A stretch of 64,000 nucleotides of DNA from Mayamaea pseudoterrestris (lineage: Eukaryota > Bacillariophyta > Bacillariophyceae > Sellaphorales > Sellaphoraceae): contig BROI01000023.1 in the NCBI GenBank assembly GCA_027923505.1, positions 124,001 through 188,000 of the forward strand, written 5' to 3'. Shown piece by piece: positions 41,932-53,447 of the stretch (position 1 is the first letter of the stretch; each line of letters starts with the position of its first letter). Both the position numbers and the translations under genes were made by a program. Below the pieces are notes generated by a model. It saw only the letters and a program-made list of their open reading frames with translations, was not told where the DNA came from and did not search any database.

Positions 41932-42106
41932 TTAGCTTGGCATTTTAAATAAAATCGATGTGTTACATGTTTGTCGTACCAGATTTGTGCCATTTACCGC
42001 CATTGTAAGTGTCCTGTTTGCAACAGCCATTGCCTGGCGGCGTTGCCACAATGATCACTATTCCAATTTTAAAAGTTGCGGACAGTTGGCATGCTTTATG
42101 CAACGC
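41932..42106. other. Short spacer after copy B
   Basis: Holds the 3' region of sensor copy B. Nothing else recognised. Confidence 0.3.
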
Positions 42107-42280
42107 TCTAATGATGGCAAAGGTGCTGCAATTGGATTCAACGACATGTGATGCTGCCAACATGCTACTACATGCTGGCCGAGAGGACCACACCCATACT
42201 GCTGCTAAATAAACTCATGCATCAGAAAATATGGATTGATGAATAAAGCAGTGATTAAGGAATGAAGTAACGCACTTGAG
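42107..42280 (-). pseudogene. Truncated 3' end of an LHC gene (left border of repeat block)
   Basis: The interval aligns by eye with 63534-63682, the 3' end and downstream region of the LHC gene at the right edge. Shared blocks include GGTGCTGCAATTGGAT, TGCTACTACATG, GCATCAG.AAATATGGAT and GTGATTAAGGAAT, at roughly 75-80% identity with one larger gap. On the minus strand the last codons read GAQVRYFIP-stop, against SANAGYYIP-stop in the intact gene. Immediately beyond (42281) the 176-bp tandem repeat begins. This is therefore the tail of a second LHC copy whose body is gone or was displaced by repeats. Confidence 0.7.
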
Positions 42281-42935
42281 CACCATGGGGACCATGGGGA
42301 CTCATTGGACATCTGCCCTCTCATATATTCAGGCTACAAGTGAGCCACAAATGCGGTAGCTGCACCATTCGCACCGCATACTAGTCCCCAAGCACAGCCA
42401 GCCATAAATGGATGGAAATGGACCACAGCAGGTAGTGGTGGGAGGCCACACTTTAGCACCATGGGGACCATGGGGACTCATTGGACATCTGCCCTCTCAT
42501 ATATTCAGGCTACAAGTGAGCCACAAATGCGGTAGCTGCACCATTCGCACCGCATACTACGGTAGTCCCCAAGCATAGCCAGCCATAAATGGATGGAAAT
42601 GGACCACAACAGGTAGTGGTGGGAGGCCACACTTTAGCACCACGAGAATCATGGTTACTCATTCAGCATGTGCCCTCCCATATATTACAGGCTACAAGCA
42701 AGCTACAAATGAGGCAGCTGCACCAATCTGACCGCATACTAGTCCCCAAGCATAGCCATGCATAAATGGATGGAATATATACAGCGGGTAGTGCTAGGAG
42801 GCCACATTTTTGCACGACATGGATCATGGATACTCATTCAGCAGTTGCCCTCCCATACATTCCAGGCAACAAGTAAGCTACAAATGAGGCAGCTGCACCA
42901 ATCTGACTGCATACTAGTCCCCAAGCATAGCCGGA
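42281..42935 (+). repeat. About 176-bp tandem repeat, four copies
   Basis: Units begin near 42281, 42457, 42638 and 42813 (spacing 176, 181, 175). Each starts with a CACCATGGGGACCATGG-like sequence and includes CATATATTCAGGCTACAAG, TGCACCA, ACTAGTCCCCAAGCA and AAATGGATGGAAATGG. The first two copies are nearly identical; the last two are more diverged and grade directly into the 349-bp satellite at about 42936. Confidence 0.85.
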
Positions 42936-45077
42936 CATTAATGGATGGAAATGCCATCACCCTGGATGCTATTGGTGATATTTGGCAGATCCAACAACTT
43001 GTTGGATCTGCGAGCCATGCACCTCAAGAAGCAAGTCCAGCTGCCGGAATGGCCCACAGACCCTGGAATACAACAAACATGCAATTCAACATTGAATGGG
43101 ACTGATAGTCTTGTCATTTTGGGTGTGGAACCCATCACCATGCCAGGAGACTCCGCACATTCAACAAATGGTTGAATGTGCCAGCAGTGCCCCCTTTTTG
43201 GCTACAGGGATCATCAGCATTGCATGCCGAGCCCAACGAACCCTTTCAATTCATGTTTGTTGACATGATGGGCTAGGAATGTGGTTACATGCACCTCAGT
43301 ATCCATCACCATGGATGCTATTGGTGATACTTGGCAGATCCAACAACTTGTTGGATCTGCAAGCCATGCACCTCAGGTGGCAAGTCCAGCTGCCTGAATG
43401 GCTCACAGACTCTAGAATACAACAAACATGCAATTCAACATTGAATGGGACTGATAGTCTTGTCATTTTGGGTGTGGACCCCATCACCATGCCAGGAGAC
43501 TCCACACATTCAACAACAAATGGTTGAATGTGCCAGCAGGGTCCCCTTTTTGGCTACAGGGATCATCAGCGTTGCGTGCCAAGCCCTCCAATCCCTTTCA
43601 ATTCATGTTTGTTGACATGATGGGCTAGGAATGTAATTACATGCACCTCAGTATCCATCACCATGGATGCTACTGGTGATACTTGGAAGATCCAACAACT
43701 TGTTGGATCTGCAAGCCATGCACCTGCCTGAATGGCCCACAGACCCTGGAATACTACAAACATGCAATTTAACATTGAATGGGATTGATAGTCTTGTCAA
43801 TTTTGGGTGTGGAACCCATCACCATGCCAGAAGACTCAGCACATTCAACAAATGGTTGAATGTGCCAGCAGGTTCCCCTTTTTTGCTACACGGATCATCA
43901 GCATTGCGTGCCGAGCCCTCCAATCCCTTTCAATTCATGTTTGATGACATGATGGGATAGGAATGTGGTTACATGCACCTCAGTATCCATCACCATGGAT
44001 GCTATTGGTGATACTTGGCAGATCCAACAACTTGTTGGATCTGCAAGCCATGCACCTCAGGTGGCAAGTCCAGCTGCCTGAATGGCTCACAGACTCTAGA
44101 ATGCAACAAACATGCAATTCAACAATGAATGGGACTGATAGTCTTGTCATTTTGGGTGTGGACCCCATCACCATGCCAGGAGACTCCGCACATTCAACAA
44201 CAAATGGTTGAATGTGCCAGCAGTGCCACCTTTTCGGCTACAGGGACCATCAGCATTGCGTGCCAAGCCCTCCAATCCCTTTCAATTCATGTTTGTTGAC
44301 ATGATGGGCTAGGAATGTAATTACATGCACCTCAGTATCCATCACCATGGATGCTACTGGTGATACTTGGCAGATCCAACAACTTGTTGGATCTGCAAGC
44401 CATGCACCTCAGGTGGCAAGTCCAGCTGCCTGAATGGCCCACAGTTCCTGGAATACTACAAACATGCAATTTAACATTGAATGGGATTGATAGTCTTGTC
44501 AATTTTGGGTGTGGAACCCATCACCATGCCAGAAGACTCCGCACATTCAACAAATGGTTGAATGTGCCAGCAGAGTCCCCTTTTTGGCTACACGGATCAT
44601 CAGCATTGCGTGCCGAGCCCTCCAATCCCTTTCAATTCATGTTTGATGACATGATGGGATAGGAATGTGGTTACATGCACCTCAGTATCCATCACCATGG
44701 ATGCTATTGGTGATACTTGGCAGATCCAACAACTTGTTGGATCTGCGAGCCATGCACCTCAAGTGGCAAGTCCAGCTGCCTGAATGGTCCACAGACCCTG
44801 GAATACAACTAACATGCAATTCAATATTGAATGGGACTGATAGTCTTGTCATTTGGGTGTGGAACCCATCACCATGCCAGGAGACTCCGCACATTCAACA
44901 AATGGTTGAATGTGCCAGCAGTGCCCCCTTTTTGGCTACAGGGATCATCAGCATTGCTTGCTGAGCCCTCCAATCCCTTTTTATTCATGTTTGTTGACAG
45001 GATGGGCTAGGCATGTGGTTGCATGAACCTCAGTATCCATCACCATGGATCTTGTTGGATCTGTGAGCCATGCACCT
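42936..45077 (+). repeat. 349-bp satellite, block 1 (about six units)
   Basis: Units start near 42936, 43279, 43630, 43963, 44315, 44665 and 45016. Consensus landmarks are ATGTGGTTACATGCACCTCA, CAACAACTTGTTGG, CAGCTGCCTGAATGG, CATGCAATTCAACATTGAAT and GTTTGTTGACATGATGGG. Variant types alternate a-b-a-b-c-d; the last unit is a short form and is cut by the copia insertion at 45078. Each unit has long open frames on both strands that I regard as a by-product of composition. Confidence 0.93.
45073..45077 (+). repeat. Target-site duplication CACCT, left
   Basis: CACCT occurs directly before the left LTR and again at 48951-48955 after the right LTR. Removing the element restores a continuous satellite reading ...GCCATGCACCTCAGG. 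Confidence 0.85.
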
Positions 45078-45472
45078 TAACACCGTTGACGATTTCGCAG
45101 TCAACGTCTTACCTCCAAAAAGCTCCGATACAGGGTCCTTGGCCACGGTCTGTACAGCTCTTGATGGAGATGGCTCGTCGAATAGTCTTGCGCTCGCCAC
45201 TACACGAATACGACTGCACTCTCGTCGCAAACTAGTAGTTCTATATTGTGAGCTTATCGCTACATCACTACATCGACCACTCGGAAGATCATCCGATCAA
45301 TCCGTTTCTTTCAATCACATTACATCAGTCGTAATCGATCGTTCCATTCATACAACGCATCCACGCGACGGTTGCGCACTTTCTTCATTCACATGTCACA
45401 TACGACAGCTGCGGACTCGACACAAGCTAATTAGGGTTCGGGCACTTGACTTCGCCGCTCTGCGACTTGTCA
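45078..45472 (-). repeat. LTR of copia element 1 (downstream LTR in element orientation)
   Basis: 395 bp, beginning TAACACCGTTGACG and ending GCGACTTGTCA on the plus strand. A purine-rich stretch (GCAGGGAGG on the minus strand) lies just inside it, as expected for a polypurine tract. About 98% identical to 48556-48950. Confidence 0.92.
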
Positions 45473-48400
45473 CCTCCCTGCGCTGCTCGTGCAGCCGGCA
45501 TTCTTGTCCTTCACAATCGCACCGCATACTATGCAAAACAATACGGCTAGCAATGGCATCGCATCACAGTACGGAGGTACTTGGCAGATCCGCAATGTTC
45601 TCCTTTCCGTCAATCTTCACAAACTTGGTAATCCCCGCAGCAACTGCCCAACGAACACAGGCAGGCCAAGGAATTGTACTTGGACAACGTCGGACCCGGA
45701 TTGTAGATGTAATCACTGCGGTGTCCGTACATCCAGGCAGACTTCTCCAATGGACGCCCATAGCCATGCGAGCGACGCACGAGAAAAGTGCTGATATCCG
45801 TTTCACTCTTCACGACTCCGATCGACAAGCGCAGTCTCGACTGTAGCCTGGAGTTTGCAATGCCAGTCGACAGGCGTCTGGTTGACAAATGACAAAACTC
45901 CTTCCAATGACTTGCCTGTCACCATGCAATGCATGAGACACGCATCCTCGAAAGTTGATGTTCGTACAGTCACACCCTTTGGCGGTGGGTAGACATCCAA
46001 CATCTCATCAACTCCGTCCTTCCCGTAAACGCTGCGCTCCCAATCTTGTTCCTCCATGGTGCCGAAGTGCTCCTCGTTGGCTGGCCACTTCGTGCGGAAA
46101 CGGATTGCTGCATCCGGTAACTCTTGCAAATATCCACAGACTCGCTTCACCCGCTGCAGGTGTCCCTTGCGCGGCTCCACACGGAATCGCGACAGACTCA
46201 CAACTGCTACGGCAATGTCAAATCGTCCCAAAGTAATCGCCCACTGAAGTGCTCCGACTAGAAACTGGTAAATCTTCTTCTCTTGGTCGTTCAGTAGCTC
46301 GCTTTGGTCAAGTTCTGGATGATCGTCTTTGTTGATTGGTGATGAGTACTTCTTCGGAGGCCCTTCAAACAAACGCTCGTACTGCGCCAAGAGTTTCGCA
46401 ACGTAGGTCTTGGCCGACCAGTAAAGAGTTCCATCAGGGTCTCGTCCAAAGTCACCGCCGAGATGATACTCGGGATGTCCAACACCTTTGAGCTTAAACT
46501 TGTACTTCTCCTCTAGCATCTTGAAGAACGCTGCTGGATCGTCTGAAATATTCAACAGATCGTCGACCCATACACAGAGGTAGTCGTAGCTGTCGCCGGC
46601 GTCCTTGATCCACAGATCGGAATCGCAATAGGATGGCTTCCACCCTTCCGCAAGTAGGGCGTCGGCTAAGCGTTCGTGAAATCGTGCTCCGCTCGTTCGC
46701 AATCCCCTACAGCGCCTTGGCGATGACCAGGATGTGTCTTCGCGCTCCCCGAACTCGGGCTCCAACGATACCTTCTCCTTGGTGAACGCTTCGAGATAAG
46801 CATTCCCAATGTCGGCGACCGTGCACTTCTTGCCGTTCGCTTCTCCAATGACGAGAGCTAGACGCATTGCCTTCAATGAGATAACACTGGAGTAGGCATC
46901 GTCGTTGTCTTTCGTCATGTGGCCGCCTGCAACAAGACGTGCCTTGTATCGCAAATCGTGCTTGACATCGTACACAAAATAAGCTCGGATCTTTTGGTAA
47001 CCAGTTGGTGGTGCTGTGGTGGAACTCGGACCGAGATCTTGAAACGTCTCGTACTTGTCCAGGTTTGCCAGCTCCACGCCTTCCGCATCCGTCCACTTCG
47101 TGTGCCCTGCAGCTTCCTGCAAACGTCGCGCTTCCTTCCAATCTTGGGGTACTTGGACTCCAAACTTGTAGCGCGGTCCGTTCTTCTGCTGCTCCATTCG
47201 GGCGGTCGCCACCTTGCGCGCAACCTTCTTGGCGTTCCGGGCCCATCGATTCAGCGATGTCCATCCGTCCTTGTCGAGAAGATTATGCTTTTGCGCGTAG
47301 GCTGCCACCGATACTTTGTCGCTTTCGATCATCGCGTTGAGAGGCTCCCAAGTCTTGGATCCATCATCCCATTGTACAAGGACGTTCCACTTGGAGTGCT
47401 TCCAGTTCCTCGACTTGCTCGTCAGCGGACCCTGATGGTCTAGAATCTCCTTGAAGAACCATTTACACTCAGGATTCGCCATGTCTTGGTTCACTTCGGC
47501 CTCGTAGAGATCGGAAACCTCGACTTAGGACATGACTTCGTCTGCTTCGCCGTTACCAAGCTTCAGCATCATTTTAATGTTCTGATGATTCTGGGCGTCG
47601 CGGTTGTTCAGCTTGCTCTCGCTACACTTCGGTCTCCTCTTGATGCCACGACGATTGTGGGATTTTCAGGAGGTTCCAAAATGGGGGTGTACGCCATCGG
47701 TTGCGGGTCTTGGATTTGATCAGCATGTAGGGAAACGGGCCCAAAAGATTGTGTAGTAGTTTGGCGTCATTGTAGTTCTCTTCCTTGCTGGACCACTGGA
47801 TAAGCCAATTGACGGAGACTTGGCGTAACCCGACGAAAATTGCATTCGTCTTCGGCCGAACGAGATCCAACTCGGCGCCATCCCATCGAGGTACTCCAAC
47901 TCTGCAATGCACGCTGAGGCATTGGTCGATGTGTTTGACAAGAGTCTCGGTGTCTTGCAGGTATACCTCGAAACGCGCTAAAAACCTTGAACACTGATAC
48001 TGATACGATTGGGTCGAGTGCAGCTGGTGGCTTGAACTCGTCCTAGCCAAGTCACTGCATGCGGTTCTTGAAGGCCCGCCAGTATGAGCAGAACTCGATC
48101 GTTCTTGAGTCCGCATTTTCAAATGCGTCGTGTTGTTTGCCAAGTGAAGTCACGTGTGCTGTACCCGAATGTGGTCTGGTCTTTCTCCAGGTTTTGCCAT
48201 TGCGCAGTCGTCTGATGTTGCTCGTGAATCCAACTCATGAGCTTGCGCAATCGGCTTGTTCGTATCGTCGACCAATGGTACTGGTTCTTAATGTTCGTCG
48301 CGTCTTGTTCCGACAACTCGGTCATCGCCTCCGCAGTCGTGAGTTCTTCGGATTCGAAGCATACTGCGGTAGGGTCGTTTGGATCCCAAGTAGCGGATGC

Positions 48401-48555
48401 TGCGAGCCACGGAATGTCAAAGACTTTACCGACGGCACGCTTGTAGGTCGTTACATCAATCTCGAAATCCGTTGGTTGATCAGAGGAATGACTTGCTGCA
48501 GATGAATTTGTCACGATAGCTCCTCGCTGGGTCTCGAAGCACTGAAGTGTTAATC

Positions 48556-48950
48556 TAACACCGTTGACGATTTCGCAGTCAACGTCTTACCTCCAATAAG
48601 CTCCGATACAGGGTCCTTGGCCACGGTCTGTACAGCTCTTGATGGAGATGGCTCGTTGAATAGTCTTGCGCTCGCCACTACACGAATATGACTGCACTCT
48701 CGTCGCAAACTAGTAGTTCTATATTGTGAGCTTATCGCTACATCGCTACATCGACCACTCGGAAGATCATCCGATCAATCCGTTTCTTTCAATCACATTA
48801 CATCAGTCGTAATCGATCGTTCCATTCATACAACGCATCCACGCGACGGTTGCACACTTTCTTCATTCACATGTCACATACGACAGCTGCGGACTCGACA
48901 CAAGCTAATTAGGGTTCGGGCTCTTGACTTCGCTGCTCTGCGACTTGTCA
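48556..48950 (-). repeat. LTR of copia element 1 (upstream LTR in element orientation)
   Basis: 395 bp, partner of 45078-45472 with the same termini. It should carry the element promoter. It is followed by CACCT and resumption of the satellite. Confidence 0.92.
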
Positions 48951-51900
48951 CACCTCAGGTGGCAAGTCCAGCTGCCTGAATGGCCCACAGACCCTGGAAT
49001 ACAACAAACATGCAATTTAACAGTGAATGGGACTGATAGTCTTGTCATTTTGGGTGTGGAACCCATCACCATGCCAGGAGACTCCGCACATTCAACAAAT
49101 GATTGAATGTGCCAGCAGGGTCCCCTTTTTGGATACAGGGATTATCAGCATTGCGTGTGGAGCCCTCCAAACCCTTTCAATTCATGTTTGTTGACATGAT
49201 GGGCTAGGAATGTGGTTACATGCACCTCAGTATCCATCACCATGGATGTTATCAGTGATACTTGGCAGATCCAACAACTTGTTGGATCTGCGAGCCATGC
49301 ACCTCAAGTGGCATGTCCAGCTGCCTGAATGGCCCACAGACACTGGAATACAACAAACATGCAATTCAACATTGAATGGGACTGATAGTCCTGTCATTTT
49401 GGGTGCGGAACCCATCACCATGCCAGGAGACTCCACAATATTAACAAATGGTTGAATGTGCCAGCAGTGCCCCCTTTTTGGCTACAGGGATCATCAGCAT
49501 TGCCTGCGGAGCCCACCAATCCCTTTCAATGCATGTTTGTTGACATGATGGGTTAGGAATGTGGTTACATGCACCTCAGTATCCATCACCATGGATGCTA
49601 TTGGTGATACTTGGCAGATCCAACAACTTGTTGGATCTGCAAGCCATGCACCTCAGGTGGCAAGTCCAGCTGCCTGAATGGCTCATAGACTCTAGAATAC
49701 AACAAACATGCAATTCATCATTGAATGGGACTGATAGTCTTGTCATTTTGGGTGTGGACCCCATCACCATGCCAGGAGACTCCGCACATTCAACAAATGG
49801 TTGAATGTGCCAGCAGTGCCACCTTTTCGGCTACAGGGATCATCAGCATTGCGTGCCAAGCCCTCCAATCCCTTTCAATTCATGTTTGTTGACATGATGG
49901 GCTAGGAATGTAATTACATGCACCTCAGTATCCATCACCATGGATGCTACTAGTGATACTTGGCAGATCCAACAACTTGTTGGATCTGCAAGCCATGCAC
50001 CTCAGGTGGCAAGTCCAGCTGCCTGAATGGCCCACAGACCCTGGAATACTACAAACATGCAATTTAACATTGAATGGGATTGATAGTCTTGTCAATTTTG
50101 GGTGTGGAACCCATCACCATGCCAGAAGACTCTGCACATTCAACAAATGGTTGAATGTGCCAGCAGGGTCCCCTTTTTGGCTACAGGGACCATCAGCATT
50201 GCGTGCCGAGCCCTCCAATCCCTTTCAATTCATGTTTGATGACATGATGGGATAGGAATGTGGTAACATGCACCTCAGTATCCATCACCATGGATGCTAT
50301 TGGTGATACTTGGCAGATCCAACAACTTGTTGGATCTGCGAGCCATGCACCTCAAGTGGCAAGTCCAGCTGCCTGAATGGCCCACAGACCCTGGAATACA
50401 ACTAACATGCAATTCAATATTGAATGGGACTGATAGTCTTGTCATTTGGGTGTGGAACCCATCACCATGTCAGGAGACTCCGCACATTCAACAAATGGTT
50501 AAATGTGCCAGCAGTGCCCCCTTTTTGGCTACAGGGATCATCAGCATTGCATGCTGAGCCCTCCAATCCCCTTTTATTCATGTTTGTTGACAGGATGGGC
50601 TAGGAATGTGGTTGCATGCACCTCAGTACCCATCACCATGGATCTTGTTGGATCTGTGAGCCATGCACCTCAGCACCCCAGGTGGCAAGTCCAGCTGCCT
50701 GAATGGCCCACAGACCCTGGAATACAGCAAACATGCAATTTAACATTGAATGGGACTGATAGTCTTGTCAATTTGGGTGTGGAACCCATCACCATGCCAG
50801 GAGACTCCAAACATTCAACAAATGGTTGAATGTGCCAGCAGTGCCCCTTTTTTGGATACAGGGATCATCAGCATTGCCCCCTTTTTGGCTACAGGGATAT
50901 CAGCATTGCGTGCCAAGCCCTCCAATCCCTTTCAATTCAATTTTGTTGACATGATGGGCTAGGAATGTAGTTACATGCACCTCAGTATCCATCACCATGG
51001 ATGCTATTGGTGATACTTGGCAGATCCAACAACTTGTTGGATCTGCAAGCCATGAACCTCAGGTGGCAAGTCCAGCTGCCGGAATGGCCCACAGACCCTG
51101 GAATACAACAAACATGCAATTCAACATTGAATAGGACTGATAGTCTTGTCATTTTGGGTCTGGAACCCATCACCATGCCAGGAGACTCCGCACATTCAAC
51201 AAATGGTTGAATGTGCCAGCAGTGCCCCCTTTGTGGCTACAGGGATCATCAGCATTGCGTGCCGAGCCCTCCAATCCCTTTCAATTCATGTTTGTTGACA
51301 TGATGGGCTAGGAATGTGGTTACGTGCACCTCAGTATCCATCACCATGGATGCTATTGGTGACACTTGGCAGATCCAACAACTTGTTGGATCTGCGAGCC
51401 ATGCACCTCAGGTGGCAAGTCCAGCTGCCTGAATGGCCCACAGACCCTGGAATACAACAAACATGCAATTCAACAATGAATGGGGCTGATAGTCTTGTCA
51501 TGTTGGGTGTGGAACCCATCACCATGCCAGGAGACACCGCACAATCAACAAATGGTTGAATGTGCCAGCAGGGTCCCCTTTTTGGCTACAGGGATCATCA
51601 GCAATGCGTGCCGAGCCCTCCAATCCCTTTCAATTAATGTTTGTTGACATGATGGGCTAGGAATGTGGTTACATGCACCTCAGTATTCATCACCATGGAT
51701 GCTATTAGTGATACTTGGCAGATCCAACAACTTGTTGGATCTTCAAGCCATGCACCTCAGGTGGCAAGTCCAGCTGCCTGAATGGCCCACAGACCCTGGA
51801 ATACTACAAACATGCAATTTAACATTGAATGGGACTGATAGTCTTGTCATTTTGGGTGTGGAACCCATCTCCATGCCAGGAGACTCCGCACATTTAACAA

Positions 51901-53048
51901 ATGGTTGAATGTGCCAGCAGGTTCCCCTTTTTTGCTACAGGAATCATCAGCATTGCGTGCCGAGCCCTCCAATCCCTTTCAATTCATGTTTGTTGACATG
52001 ATGATCTAGGAATGTGGTTACATGCACCTCAGTATCCATCACCATGGATGCTATTGGTGATACTTGGCAGATCCAACAACTTGTTGGATCTGCAAGCCAT
52101 GCACCTCAAGTGGCAAGTCCAGCTGCCTGAATGGCCCACAGACCCTGGAATACAAGAAAGATGCAATTCAACATTGATTGTGACTGATAGTCTTGTCATT
52201 TTGGGTGTGGAACCCATCACCATGCTAGGAGACTCCGCACATTCAACAAATGGTTATATGTGCCAACAGGGTCCCCTTTTTGGCTACAGGGATCATCAGC
52301 ATTGCATGCCAAGCCCTCCAATCCCTTTCAATTCATGTTTGTTAACATGATGGGCTAGGAATGTGGTTACATGCACCTCAGTATCCATCACCATGGATGC
52401 TATTGGTGATACTTGGCAGATCCAACAACTTGTTGGATCTGCCAGCCATGCACCTCAAGTGGCATGTCCAGCTGCCTGAATGGTCCACAGACCCTGGAAT
52501 ACAACTAACATGCAATTCAATATTGAATGGGACTGATAGTCTTGTCATTTGGGTGTGGAACCCATCACCATGCCAGGAGACTCAGCACATTCAACAAATG
52601 GTTGAATGTGCCAGCAGTGCCCCTTTTTGGCTACAGGGATCATCACCATTGCGTGCCGAGCCCTCCAATCCCTTTCAATTCATGTTTGTTGACATGATGG
52701 GCTAGGAATGGGGTTGCATGCACCTCAGTATCCATCACCATGGATCTTGTTGGATCTGTGAGCCATGCACCTCAGCACCTCAGGTGGCAAGTCCAGCTGC
52801 CTGAATGGCCCACAGACCCTGGAATACAACAAACATGCAATTTAACATTGAATGGGACTGATAGTCTTGTCATTTTGGGTGTGGAACCCATCACCATGCC
52901 AGGAGACTCTGCACATTCAACAAATGGTTGAATGTGCCAGCAGTGCCCCCTTTTTGGCTACAGGGATCATCAGCATTGCCTGCGGAGCCCACCAATCCCT
53001 TTCAATTCATGTTTGTTGACATGATGGGCTAGGAATGTGGTTACATGC
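48951..53048 (+). repeat. 349-bp satellite, block 2 (about twelve units)
   Basis: Unit starts near 49210, 49559, 49908, 50260, 50608, 50967, 51314, 51663, 52012, 52361 and 52710, many exactly 349 bp apart. The first unit is partial and continues the one cut at 45077. The order a-b-c-d seen in block 1 recurs at 49559-50960, and the c-d pair recurs at 52361-53040. Two short-form d units (around 50640 and 52740) share the same internal deletion of about 31 bp that removes the first arm of the palindrome; they are about 2.1 kb apart, six units. Confidence 0.93.
53044..53048 (+). repeat. Target-site duplication CATGC, left
   Basis: CATGC precedes the left LTR and is repeated at 59568-59572 after the right LTR; both lie in the TTACATGCACCTC part of a satellite unit. 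Confidence 0.85.
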
Positions 53049-53447
53049 TGTCACAATGATGATCTAGTCCAGTCGCTTGACTGAACCTAGACGTCGCCGG
53101 GGGCGCACGAGCTTAGTACTCGAACCTCCATTGCGGTACCAGAAAAGACATCTACTCACAACTACGTCATTGAAAAATTGCATGTGTGCCAGCTGCAGGC
53201 ACGATTAAACAAGATTAGTATTCACTATTGTGAATGGTCTTGAAAGAGCCATCTGATCAAGCGCTCTTTCTTGACCGAACGTAACTCATCTCACTTTCTA
53301 GAGAACTGCTTAATCAACTAACGTTTTGTAGGATAAGACCCCTGTAGGATAACCAAAGTAAAGGACTGATCATCCCACTCACTTGGCAACCGACTACAGA
53401 GGGTGAGGAATCGTTGCAGCCGTACGAACTGGAACTGCATCGTGTCA
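53049..53447 (+). repeat. 5' LTR of copia element 2
   Basis: 399 bp, starting TGTCACAATGATGATC and ending GCATCGTGTCA. It contains a short internal inverted repeat (ATTCAC ... GTGAAT). About 95% identical to the 3' LTR. Confidence 0.93.

Larger units (their letters stand above)
45078..48950 (-). mobile_element. Ty1/copia (CoDi-like) LTR retrotransposon 1, broken
   Basis: A 3.87-kb element on the minus strand with two 395-bp LTRs and a CACCT target duplication. In element orientation it holds a gag-like region (about 47620-48514) followed by a pol region (about 45803-47494) with a chromodomain-like segment, reverse transcriptase (LVAGGH, WVDDLL region) and RNase H. The order fits Ty1/copia and resembles diatom CoDi elements. 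It is shorter than usual for the family, not all pol parts are recognised, and the interior is broken in a few places. The LTRs differ at about 7 of 395 sites, so insertion is fairly recent. Confidence 0.9.
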